A stretch of DNA of 37,411 nt. Origin: Candidatus Woesearchaeota archaeon. GTDB lineage: Archaea; Nanobdellota; Nanobdellia; Woesearchaeales; GW2011-AR4. Below the pieces are notes generated by a model, which ran no database searches, was not told where the DNA came from, and saw nothing but the letters and a program-made list of their open reading frames with translations. Below, one piece after another: positions 1 through 6,462 of the stretch. The DNA lies in the NCBI GenBank assembly GCA_002688775.1, contig NZDH01000006.1, positions 42,141-79,551 of the forward strand. Reading direction: 5' to 3'. Both the position numbers and the translations under genes were made by a program. Each line of letters begins with the position of its first letter. Positions within the stretch are counted from its first letter, which is position 1.

Positions 1-66
1 TCAATAGAAAGCAAGCTGAAAAGTTTTACTTGATTAATTTTTATTTCTATTATATTTTTCAGTAAC

Positions 67-76
67 GTTTTTAAAG
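67..76 (+). promoter_or_regulatory. TATA box of the tRNA-Leu gene
   Basis: A TTTTTAAAG-type TATA element ends about 24 nt before the first tRNA nucleotide (G100). This is the normal archaeal TATA-to-start distance. Nothing else is recognisable in positions 1-99. Confidence 0.5.
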
Positions 77-121
77 CAATTTCTAATACTTAAACCTATG
101 CGGGGATGCCGGAGTGGCCAA

Positions 122-142
122 ATCTCTAAAATGAGAGGCTAT
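122..142 (+). other. tRNA-Leu intron 1 (D loop, 21 nt)
   Basis: Central helix GGCC (116-119) pairs with GGCT (137-140), one G-U. The 3-nt bulges are AAA (120-122) and ATA (141-143). The inner helix is TCTC (123-126) with GAGA (133-136). Cutting between bulge nucleotides 2 and 3 joins A121 to A143 and restores D loop GAGTGGCCAAA closed by CCG/CGG. The position is non-canonical. Confidence 0.8.
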
Positions 143-151
143 ACGGGATAG

Positions 152-182
152 TGTTTCGGCATTGGGGTGCTAAAACATCCAA
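152..182 (+). other. tRNA-Leu intron 2 (anticodon stem, 31 nt)
   Basis: Central helix GGAT (146-149) pairs with ATCC (177-180). The bulges are AGT (150-152) and AAA (181-183). The inner helix is GTTT (153-156) with AAAC (173-176), then GCA (159-161) with TGC (168-170). Cutting between bulge nucleotides 2 and 3 joins G151 to A183 and creates anticodon-stem strand ATAGA, perfectly complementary to TCTAT (240-244). It lies between tRNA positions 30 and 31. Confidence 0.85.
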
Positions 183-189
183 ACTCAAG

Positions 190-238
190 TTTGCTGAGTA
201 ACGAAGCTCGAAAGGCTGATGAAGAACTCAGATGAGCC
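190..238 (+). other. tRNA-Leu intron 3 (canonical 37/38, 49 nt)
   Basis: Central helix CTCA (184-187) pairs with TGAG (233-236). The cut bulges are AGT (188-190) and CCA (237-239). The intron is held by CTGAGT (194-199) with ACTCAG (226-231), slightly offset from the bulge, so the inner side is a relaxed form. Splicing joins G37 (189) to A38 (239) and gives loop CTCAAGA. Confidence 0.85.
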
Positions 239-376
239 ATCTATTGGCTTAGTGCCTACAGGGGTTCAAATCCTCTTCCCCGCACTTAATATTTCTATTT
301 GTATCTTAAGACTTATTTTTTAAATATATCTGCATTTTACATAGATTTAACGTTCAACTTTCAAATTATGATTCTT

Positions 377-402
377 GACCACTGGACATTTGCTGACGTA
401 AG
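377..402 (+). repeat. Upstream element, copy 1 (before LAGLIDADG gene)
   Basis: GACCACTGGACAT, then TTGCTG, then ACGTAAG. It is nearly identical to 29176-29199: one substitution and a 2-nt length difference. A TATA-like sequence (ATATATAAA, 403-411) follows directly, as in the other copy, and the endonuclease start codon lies about 47 nt further on. Apart from this and the TATA box, 285-457 holds nothing recognisable. Confidence 0.65.
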
Positions 403-457
403 ATATATAAATCAATAATCATTTACAAAATTTCACCTAAAAAAATGTTGATGTAAA

Positions 458-1210
458 ATGCATAAACAAAAAATAAATCATAATTTAATTAATCCAGAAA
501 TTGCTGAAATATTGGGTGCTTTTATAGGTGATGGATGGATTGAAAGTAATAAAGGTGCTCTATATATAACGGGAAGTCCTAGTGAAGACAAATTGTATTA
601 TGATAATCATCTGTCTGTATTATTTTCTAAGTATTTTGAGTCTGTAGAACCTAAGAATTTTGCTTATTGGGGTGTTTATGGGATTTCCTCATATAAGAAA
701 AAAGTAATTAGAAAAGCTATAGATTTGGGTTTTCAAATTGGTCATAAATCTTCAGTTGCGAAAATTCCAGACTATATAGTGAATTCCAAAGATATGAAAA
801 TAATAAAAGCTGTCATAAGGGGAATTTTTGATTCAGATGGTTCCTTTTGGTGTGAAAGATCAAGAGCAAAGACTTCAACAGAATGGAAAAAAACACATAA
901 CTATCATCCTGAGATGTGTATTAGTTCTTGTTCCAATATATTGCTGGAGCAAATTAGAATACTTCTAAATAAATTAGGGGTAGAATCTCAAGTGAGGTTA
1001 AAACACATTAAAGGATTTAAGAATAATAGGAATATTAGTGATTCTTATCAATTAAATATAAGAAAAATTGCAGAAATTGAAAAATTTTTCTATATTATAA
1101 AACCTAGTAATCCTAGACATCAAACAAGATATCAAGTTTGGAAGAAATTAGGATATTTGGATCCGTATACTAAGATTGAAGATAGATTAAAAATTCTTGT
1201 TAGAATTTAA
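458..1210 (+). CDS. LAGLIDADG homing endonuclease
   Basis: A 250-residue protein with two LAGLIDADG motifs, ILGAFIGDG (about 18-26, acidic residue D25) and IRGIFDSDG (about 120-128, D127), as in monomeric homing endonucleases. Each motif supplies one metal-binding acid for cutting a long asymmetric DNA site. Start ATG458 is used because the earlier ATG444 reaches a stop after three codons. Archaeal members usually lie inside rRNA or tRNA introns or inteins. This one is free-standing, 173 nt downstream of a three-intron tRNA-Leu gene and upstream of RNase J, and no host gene is interrupted. It probably arrived by transfer, and may act on a tRNA-intron site; that role is inference. The family call is firm, the target unknown. 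Confidence 0.88.
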   Translation: MHKQKINHNLINPEIAEILGAFIGDGWIESNKGALYITGSPSEDKLYYDNHLSVLFSKYFESVEPKNFAYWGVYGISSYKKKVIRKAIDLGFQIGHKSSVAKIPDYIVNSKDMKIIKAVIRGIFDSDGSFWCERSRAKTSTEWKKTHNYHPEMCISSCSNILLEQIRILLNKLGVESQVRLKHIKGFKNNRNISDSYQLNIRKIAEIEKFFYIIKPSNPRHQTRYQVWKKLGYLDPYTKIEDRLKILVRI

Positions 1211-1263
1211 TTATCTATTATAACGAGCCATATATTTATAAATCTTTATCTAAAACAAAATTG

Positions 1264-2592
1264 ATGGTTGAAATATGTGCTGTTGGGGGCTATAATGAAG
1301 TAGGTAAGAACTCTACAGCTGTAAAGATTGATGATGAAGTTTATATTCTTGATTTAGGATTGCATCTTGAAAATTATATCAAGTATACTGAAGATGAGGA
1401 TTTTATTGATGTCAATCCCAAAGAATTGATGAATGCTGGCGCTGTTCCGGATATTTCCATAATTGATGATTGGAAAGATAAGGTAAAGCTAATATTGCCA
1501 ACGCATGCCCACCTTGATCATTTAGGTGCAATTCCTTTTCTTTCGAATAAGTTCAAAGCAAATATTATGTGCACCCCATTCACATCAGAAGTATTGAAAG
1601 GAATTTTGACTGAAGATAAAATCAAGCTCAACAACAAGATAAGAAGCATGCCTTCTAATTCCACCTTTCAAGCCTCATCTAATGTCAAAGTTGAATTTAT
1701 TCATGTTACACATTCGACACCCCATACTGTAATGATTGCCTTGCATACAAGGGAAGGTATTATATTATACGCAAATGACTTCAAGTTTGATTTGACCCCT
1801 ACTCTTGGCAAGAAACCTAATTTTAAAAGATTGGAAGAATTAGGAAAACAAAATGTGCTTGCACTGATCTGTGATTCAACTTATGCTTCTGATGCAAGAA
1901 AAATGCCGTCTGAATCTGTTGCAAAGCAGATGCTAAAGGAAGTTATGCTCGGCATTGACTCAAAAAATAAGCATGTTGTTGTAACTACATTCGCTTCCCA
2001 TATAGCAAGGCTAAATTCTATTGTAGAATTCGGGCAAAAAATGGGAAGGAAGATTGTATTTATGGGACGTTCGATATCAAAATATGTAAGAGCTGCTGAA
2101 GCTACAGGAGTTGCTAATTTCACAAATAAAGTAGAAGTTCTGAAATGGAGCAATCAAATCAGAAAAAAATTGAAAAAAATTGCCAAAGACAGAGGAAAAT
2201 ACTTGATGGTTGTCACAGGGCATCAAGGCGAGCCAAAATCTACACTTTCAAAGATGATGAATGGTGAGATTAAGTTCAAATTTTTTCCGGAAGATCATGT
2301 CATATTTTCATGCAAAGTCATTCCGACACCGACAAACATAAAGAACAGGCAGAAATTAGAAGAAAGTTTAAAGAATTACAATGTTAGGATCTTCAAAGAC
2401 ATCCACCAAAGCGGCCATGCAGCAAGAGAAGATATAAGGGATTTGATTAAATTAGTTAAGCCAAAACATATTATTCCTGCTCATGGTGAACCAAGTATGA
2501 CAAATGCGTTGGCTGGCTTAGCTGTTGAGATGGGTTATAAAAAAGGACAGAATGTGCATGTTATGAACGATGGGGATAGAGTTAGACTTTAA
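1264..2592 (+). CDS. rnj: Archaeal RNase J-type metallo-beta-lactamase/beta-CASP ribonuclease
   Basis: 442 residues. The N-terminus GGYNEVGKNSTAV and the zinc motif HAHLDH (residues 81-86) are those of the RNase J branch of beta-CASP nucleases. The downstream THSTPHT and DFKFD segments and the C-terminal SGHAAREDIRDLI and PAHGEP motifs supply further metal and beta-CASP residues. Family members degrade RNA 5'-to-3' and can cut internally. The length fits archaeal RNase J, which lacks the bacterial C-terminal domain. The start is ATG1264, not TTG1261: a TATA element (TTTATAAATC, about 1234-1243) lies about 25 nt upstream, suggesting a leaderless mRNA. Confidence 0.93.
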   Translation: MVEICAVGGYNEVGKNSTAVKIDDEVYILDLGLHLENYIKYTEDEDFIDVNPKELMNAGAVPDISIIDDWKDKVKLILPTHAHLDHLGAIPFLSNKFKANIMCTPFTSEVLKGILTEDKIKLNNKIRSMPSNSTFQASSNVKVEFIHVTHSTPHTVMIALHTREGIILYANDFKFDLTPTLGKKPNFKRLEELGKQNVLALICDSTYASDARKMPSESVAKQMLKEVMLGIDSKNKHVVVTTFASHIARLNSIVEFGQKMGRKIVFMGRSISKYVRAAEATGVANFTNKVEVLKWSNQIRKKLKKIAKDRGKYLMVVTGHQGEPKSTLSKMMNGEIKFKFFPEDHVIFSCKVIPTPTNIKNRQKLEESLKNYNVRIFKDIHQSGHAAREDIRDLIKLVKPKHIIPAHGEPSMTNALAGLAVEMGYKKGQNVHVMNDGDRVRL

Positions 2593-2670
2593 AATTTCAT
2601 TTTATAATTATTTTCAGATTTACTTTTTGCAAAAGCTTTAAATAGTTTTTATTATTTCTTGAGTAGTAAC

Positions 2671-3024
2671 ATGGCTGATTCGTTAACATATCTTGAATTA
2701 AGACTTGGGAGAAAAGATGCTCTTATGGAAGGGTTAAAGGTAGTCAAGCGAGTCGATGTTGGTGATCCTGTAGAAGTTATTGTAGCTAAAGAGTTTGACG
2801 AGCATAGGCAACCTAAAGATCATACCCTTGATACGCTTGATAGATATTCTGGACATATTCATTCAATAACGCCTGAAAAACTAATTCTATCAAATAAAAA
2901 TCCTTTGATTAGATCAGAAGATGGAGCTCCAAATATTGAAGAAACACAAACTGAAATTCCTATTGATAGTGTCTACGAAGTGAATAGAGTATACAGAGAT
3001 ATGCCTATTTCTAAAAATGAGTAA
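2671..3024 (+). CDS. Conserved-looking hypothetical protein
   Basis: 117 residues from ATG2671, starting MADSLTYLELRLGRKD. The ATG is preferred over upstream TTG2659 because TTTAAATAG (about 2638-2646) sits about 25 nt before it. The protein is soluble and charged, with short beta-like segments and no signal peptide, membrane helix, cysteine cluster or catalytic motif. I do not recognise the family. It lies between RNase J and PCNA on the same strand with its own TATA box. Confidence 0.7.
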   Translation: MADSLTYLELRLGRKDALMEGLKVVKRVDVGDPVEVIVAKEFDEHRQPKDHTLDTLDRYSGHIHSITPEKLILSNKNPLIRSEDGAPNIEETQTEIPIDSVYEVNRVYRDMPISKNE

Positions 3025-3084
3025 TTGATTTCCAACCATAAAAGTTATAAATGAGGCGAGCATACCAATTATTTGGGGGTAATA

Positions 3085-3828
3085 ATGAGACTTACTTTAG
3101 CAGAACCAAGCTATTTAAAGGAAAGTATATCAATAATTTCTGATTTAGTAAATGAAGCTAGGTTTAAGATAACCCCTGATGCTATAGAACTGGTTGCAAT
3201 GGATCCTGCCAATGTTGCAATGGTTGTTTTCAAGCTCTTGAGCAGCTCTTTCACAGAATATGATGTCAAAAAAGACATTGAAATTGCAATTAACTTAAGC
3301 AATTTAAAGCAGGTATTAAGAAGAGCTTCTCCTAAAGACATGCTGACTCTTGAAATGGATTCTGACAACAGGTTAAAGGTTGAGTTAAAGAGCAATACAA
3401 CAAGGACTTTTAATCTGCCGATAATAGAATTAGAAGAAAAAGAACAGAAAGTGCCTGATTTGAAGTTCCCAATCACAATCAAGACCTCTTCAAGCGTGTT
3501 TAATGAAGCAATTGCTGATGTTGATGTTGTTGGAGAGAGTGTTGCTTTTATCGCTGAACCAAAGAAGTTTACACTGCAGGCAGAAGGCGATTTAAATCAA
3601 GCAAAAATCGACATCAAGGAAGATGAAACAACAAAAGTCAATATAAGCGGTGAGAAGGCAAAAGCCAAGTATAGCATAGAATACCTAAAAAAGATGATAA
3701 ATGGATCAAAGCTTAGCGAAGATGTTGTAATTCAGTTCAATAAAGATTATCCATTAAAACTCGAGTATAAGGCTGTTGATAAAGTAATGCTTTCTTTTAT
3801 TCTAGCTCCAAGAGTTGAGAATGAATAG
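3085..3828 (+). CDS. pcn: DNA polymerase sliding clamp (PCNA)
   Basis: 247 residues, the usual length for archaeal PCNA, with the two-domain clamp fold: N-terminal MRLTLAEPSYLKESISIISDL, central LEMDSDNRLKVEL, and C-terminal LKLEYKAVDKVMLSFILAPRVE. It forms a ring around DNA and tethers polymerase, FEN1, ligase and RFC; its C-terminal strand and interdomain loop form the PIP-box pocket. The start is ATG3085, with GGGGGT 4 nt upstream as ribosome-binding site; the in-frame TTG3073 lies ahead of that site and is unlikely. The FEN1 and RFC small subunit genes in this window encode direct partners. Confidence 0.96.
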   Translation: MRLTLAEPSYLKESISIISDLVNEARFKITPDAIELVAMDPANVAMVVFKLLSSSFTEYDVKKDIEIAINLSNLKQVLRRASPKDMLTLEMDSDNRLKVELKSNTTRTFNLPIIELEEKEQKVPDLKFPITIKTSSSVFNEAIADVDVVGESVAFIAEPKKFTLQAEGDLNQAKIDIKEDETTKVNISGEKAKAKYSIEYLKKMINGSKLSEDVVIQFNKDYPLKLEYKAVDKVMLSFILAPRVENE

Positions 3829-3888
3829 GTTTATAATTGGATTATTTTTCTGATTTAGTTTAATGATATTATACTTAAGTGATTGAAA

Positions 3889-4218
3889 ATGGCAACTTAT
3901 CCTGATAGCGCTTATGAACCTGTAATGGATTATTATAGGGGAATTCCTGAAGGACCTTTGAAAGAAAGGGCAAACAAAGTAATAGGGAGATTCAAACAAT
4001 TTCCAGAAGGTGATGCCCCTCCTGATGAAATGCTATCTGCATTGAAAAGCATCACCAGTGAAGGTGGACTTGAAACAGCAACTAATGCTGCCCATGCTGA
4101 AATGGCCCATAAGACTCCATCTAGTGCAGGTTTTAGTTTACCAATATTAACTCCTCAACAATCTGCAGTTGGCTTAGCTATTATTGGTTTATTAATGGGT
4201 ATTCCTTATATTATATAA
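3889..4218 (+). CDS. Small C-terminally anchored membrane protein
   Basis: 109 residues from ATG3889 (MATYPDSAYEPVMDYYRG); the TTG two codons earlier is less likely. A soluble helical N-terminal region of about 85 residues ends in one hydrophobic segment, SAVGLAIIGLLMGIPYII, at the C-terminus, suggesting a tail anchor. No family is recognised. It follows PCNA on the same strand after a 60-nt gap with a TATA-like sequence (about 3866-3876). Confidence 0.65.
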   Translation: MATYPDSAYEPVMDYYRGIPEGPLKERANKVIGRFKQFPEGDAPPDEMLSALKSITSEGGLETATNAAHAEMAHKTPSSAGFSLPILTPQQSAVGLAIIGLLMGIPYII

Positions 4219-4255
4219 CCAATAATTTTATAAATAATAATTCTAAGAAATCGTT

Positions 4256-4723
4256 ATGGAAAATAAATCTCATTCTTTCTTATTGGAATGGACCATAAGC
4301 TTCATTAAAAACAAGGATATAATTTCTAAAAGAATAGAGAAGATTGAAAGGGGAAAATATGGATTTGATTTGTATGTTAAATACAAAGACAGGGAGCATT
4401 ATTTCATAATTGCTCCAAAAATTGTGGATATTGGTCCGATCATTCAAAAAATTAATGATAAAAGCTATTTCAGTCTTGTAACGTTAAATTCGAGAGAAAA
4501 TTTTGACGTGATTTTGAAAAATTGGAAAAGATTTATTGATTTCAAATTTTTTAGTATAATCTTCACAAATCCATTTTCAGAGCTTGACAAGAAATGGGTT
4601 GTTTTCCCCCATACACATCATAAAATAAGCGACGAGTCTGCTTTAGAAAATGGGTTAAAATCTATGTTTCAAACAGTTGAGCCAATAGGTGAGCAGCAAT
4701 TAGCTGCGAAGATCACAAGCTGA
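4256..4723 (+). CDS. Hypothetical cytosolic protein
   Basis: 155 residues with mixed helix and strand and no signal peptide or membrane helix. Segments such as HYFIIAPKIVDIG and KWVVFPHTHHKISDE look like beta-rich cores with a His-rich loop, but match no family I can name. Its TATA box (about 4227-4234, TTTATAAAT) lies about 25 nt before ATG4256. Its last 11 nt overlap the end of the convergent kinase gene. Confidence 0.65.
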   Translation: MENKSHSFLLEWTISFIKNKDIISKRIEKIERGKYGFDLYVKYKDREHYFIIAPKIVDIGPIIQKINDKSYFSLVTLNSRENFDVILKNWKRFIDFKFFSIIFTNPFSELDKKWVVFPHTHHKISDESALENGLKSMFQTVEPIGEQQLAAKITS

Positions 4724-5321
4724 ACAGGATTATCTGCCCTACAAATCCGGAAAATATTGGAATTAGTAAATTATCGTCGAGCTCGTCAACTAAAGTTTCT
4801 ACAATTGTTGCCACAATAGCCATGCCCAATATCACATAGATGCTGTCAAGTATCAAAAATCCAACAATGAGATTTACAGCCAATTCACCAGAAAATCCTG
4901 CCCAAGTCTTGTTGCCGTAAATAAGAGTCGTTCCATATCTTTTACCTATTAATGCAGCTGCCATATCACCAAATGTTGTCATGAGCAAAGCTGCCAAAGC
5001 AATCTTATAATCAAAAACCGCTAAAGATATGGTAGTTGCTGAAAGAAAATAGATTACTCCGTACATCCTATGCTGTTCTTTGGCCCTTATAAACTGGGAG
5101 AAGAAGGGCATTTTCCAGTTTAATTCGAGTCTGAAATATTCCAACACCAAAAAAACTATTAATAATGCTACTAAGGAAAGAAGTGCAACCTGTTTTGCCA
5201 ATGTTGGTGTGTAACCTGCACTTACAAGAATATCTTGTATAATAAAAAAGGCTGCAAGTACAATAAGAATTGTGATATGTATTATCTTTCTTCCAATTTC
5301 ATGCAAGAATCCCCAAGTCAT
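4713..5321 (-). CDS. Dolichol/phytol kinase-like membrane protein (CTP-dependent family)
   Basis: 202 residues with about six membrane helices. The segment TFGDMAAALIGKRYG, then NKTWAGFSGELAVN, and a late VETLVDELDDNLLIP match the pattern of the SEC59/DGK1/VTE5 family, which transfers phosphate from CTP to polyprenols, phytol or diacylglycerol at the membrane. In archaea such enzymes probably act in prenyl-lipid or dolichol metabolism; the substrate here is unknown. A TATA box (AAATATATAAACC, about 5345-5357) precedes ATG5321. The 3' end overlaps the neighbouring + strand gene by 11 nt. Confidence 0.8.
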   Translation of the reverse strand: MTWGFLHEIGRKIIHITILIVLAAFFIIQDILVSAGYTPTLAKQVALLSLVALLIVFLVLEYFRLELNWKMPFFSQFIRAKEQHRMYGVIYFLSATTISLAVFDYKIALAALLMTTFGDMAAALIGKRYGTTLIYGNKTWAGFSGELAVNLIVGFLILDSIYVILGMAIVATIVETLVDELDDNLLIPIFSGFVGQIILFSL

Positions 5322-5403
5322 AGCTAAAAGATAGTCAACTGGGTTTATATATTTTTCTGGCGAAAACGCAATTTATTTAAATTATAAGTCTATTAAGACT
5401 ATT

Positions 5404-5508
5404 ATGCCAAGGGTAAGGTCTGTTGAAAGTTTATTGATAACGGTAATTGCTTCACTTATTCTTATTGTTATGGGTATTATGGTTGGTTCTGCTATCAAGA
5501 ATGCTTAA
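5404..5508 (+). CDS. 34-residue single-pass membrane protein
   Basis: The frame ATG5404 to TAA5508 encodes 34 residues, starting MPRVRSVESLL. A basic N-terminus is followed by one hydrophobic helix, LLITVIASLILIVMGIMVG, and a short basic end. TTTATTTAAATTATAAG lies about 25-30 nt upstream, so a leaderless transcript is plausible. It resembles small type-IV-pilin-like or transporter-accessory peptides only in general shape. No function can be assigned. Confidence 0.55.
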   Translation: MPRVRSVESLLITVIASLILIVMGIMVGSAIKNA

Positions 5509-5556
5509 TACACAGCTATATTTCATGAAATATACAATGAGATTACAAAAAAAGAG

Positions 5557-6399
5557 ATGCTTAAATTGAATAAAAAATTTATTTTATATTCTTTATTTTT
5601 GATAACTTTAGTTCTTGTAATAAGTTGTGGATCAAAGGATGAGCAATCGGAAGCTGATCCTTCTAATCTTGTAGATTTTCCTGTTCAACCTCAAAATCCT
5701 GCTCCCGCAGCAGATACAACCGGAGGAGAATTGGTGGGTGATTCAGGTACTGAAATAAAGGACATTAATGAAGAAGTGTTAGAAGAATTTGAAAATCTGG
5801 CAAAAAACAGAGTATCGTATAAAGTAACTTATGATGCTACAACCTCTTCTGAAGAGGGTACTATTACATCAGAAATAGGAATTTATCTGAAATACGTAAA
5901 TGATGAATTCAAACAAAAAATAGAATCGATTACAAAAGCTGACGTAATGACTTCTTTTCATTCAATTGGGACTGTATCTGATTTTAATTCTTATACATGT
6001 TCCAGAGGTTTAGAATTAGAATCTCCATTTTGTCTTTCAGTATCTAGTAAGGATGCGCCTTCTAAGCCAGAACTTAGTGTTGCAGAAGAAGTTAAAGAAT
6101 ATGAAGATTTTGAATTTAGCAAAGATGGTACAATAAAATTTATTGGAATTACTACTCAATGTTATAAGTGGTCTTATAACAATCTTGCTTTTGATACAAA
6201 AGTTTGTGTTACAAAAGATGGAGTTCCACTTTATTATAAAGTAATTCATGATGGAGATACCGCATTGGAGTGGATAGCAAAAAGTTATACTACTGATGTT
6301 AAAGATAGTGATGTTGCGCTTCCAGCTGGAGCTGAAATAGTATCTATGGGTGATCTAACACAAGGAATTGGTGATTTACCACAAGGTGGAATAGGATAA
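5557..6399 (+). CDS. Secreted lipoprotein, unknown function
   Basis: 280 residues. A basic start (MLKLNKKF), a hydrophobic stretch and lipobox LVISC place the lipid-modified cysteine at C24. A Ser/Asp/Pro-rich linker (about 25-65) follows. The remaining roughly 210 residues are beta-rich with four cysteines (CSRG, FCLS, QCYKW, KVCVT) that could form two disulfides. Segments such as SYKVTYDATTSSEEG and CVTKDGVPLYYKV recall outer-surface beta folds, but no family is assigned. It is followed after 63 nt by another exported protein gene. Confidence 0.75.
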   Translation: MLKLNKKFILYSLFLITLVLVISCGSKDEQSEADPSNLVDFPVQPQNPAPAADTTGGELVGDSGTEIKDINEEVLEEFENLAKNRVSYKVTYDATTSSEEGTITSEIGIYLKYVNDEFKQKIESITKADVMTSFHSIGTVSDFNSYTCSRGLELESPFCLSVSSKDAPSKPELSVAEEVKEYEDFEFSKDGTIKFIGITTQCYKWSYNNLAFDTKVCVTKDGVPLYYKVIHDGDTALEWIAKSYTTDVKDSDVALPAGAEIVSMGDLTQGIGDLPQGGIG

Positions 6400-6417
6400 G
6401 ATAATTTTGAAAATAAA

Positions 6418-6436
6418 CAATACGGCAACTGTATTC
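6418..6436 (+). terminator. Possible stem-loop after the lipoprotein gene
   Basis: AATACGG, a 3-nt loop CAA, then CTGTATT form a 7-bp stem including one G-T pair, just after the lipoprotein stop codon. No strong T tract follows, so it may be an mRNA 3' stem or a terminator. Confidence 0.35.
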
Positions 6437-6462
6437 CCACTAAGATACGATATTTAAAAAAG

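Larger units (their letters stand above)
100..284 (+). tRNA. tRNA-Leu(CAA) with three introns
   Basis: The ends form a perfect 7-bp acceptor stem (GCGGGGA 100-106 with TCCCCGC 277-283), discriminator A284 and no encoded CCA. The T arm is 260-276. The long variable arm TGGCTTAGTGCCTAC (245-259) and D-loop start GAGTGGCCAA are Leu-type. The contiguous 185 nt cannot fold as a tRNA. Removing 122-142, 152-182 and 190-238 leaves exons 100-121, 143-151, 183-189 and 239-284 (84 nt). These give D stem CCG/CGG, anticodon stem ATAGA/TCTAT (all five pairs) and loop CTCAAGA with anticodon CAA and G37. Each removed piece is flanked by a bulge-helix-bulge-type fold cut at the same relative position. Leu(CAA) identity is secure; exact splice points rest on folding logic. 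It is followed by a LAGLIDADG endonuclease gene. Confidence 0.9.

Noticed and set aside
190-238. Box C/D guide RNA inside tRNA-Leu intron 3 (TGATGA at 217-222, CTGA at 194-197)
   Set aside because: The motifs are in the wrong order for a C then D box, no second D box is present, and CTGA is part of the intron's own 6-bp helix with ACTCAG.
100-284. Group I intron in the tRNA-Leu, as in bacteria
   Set aside because: The inserts are 21-49 nt, far too short, and each has archaeal bulge-helix-bulge folding.
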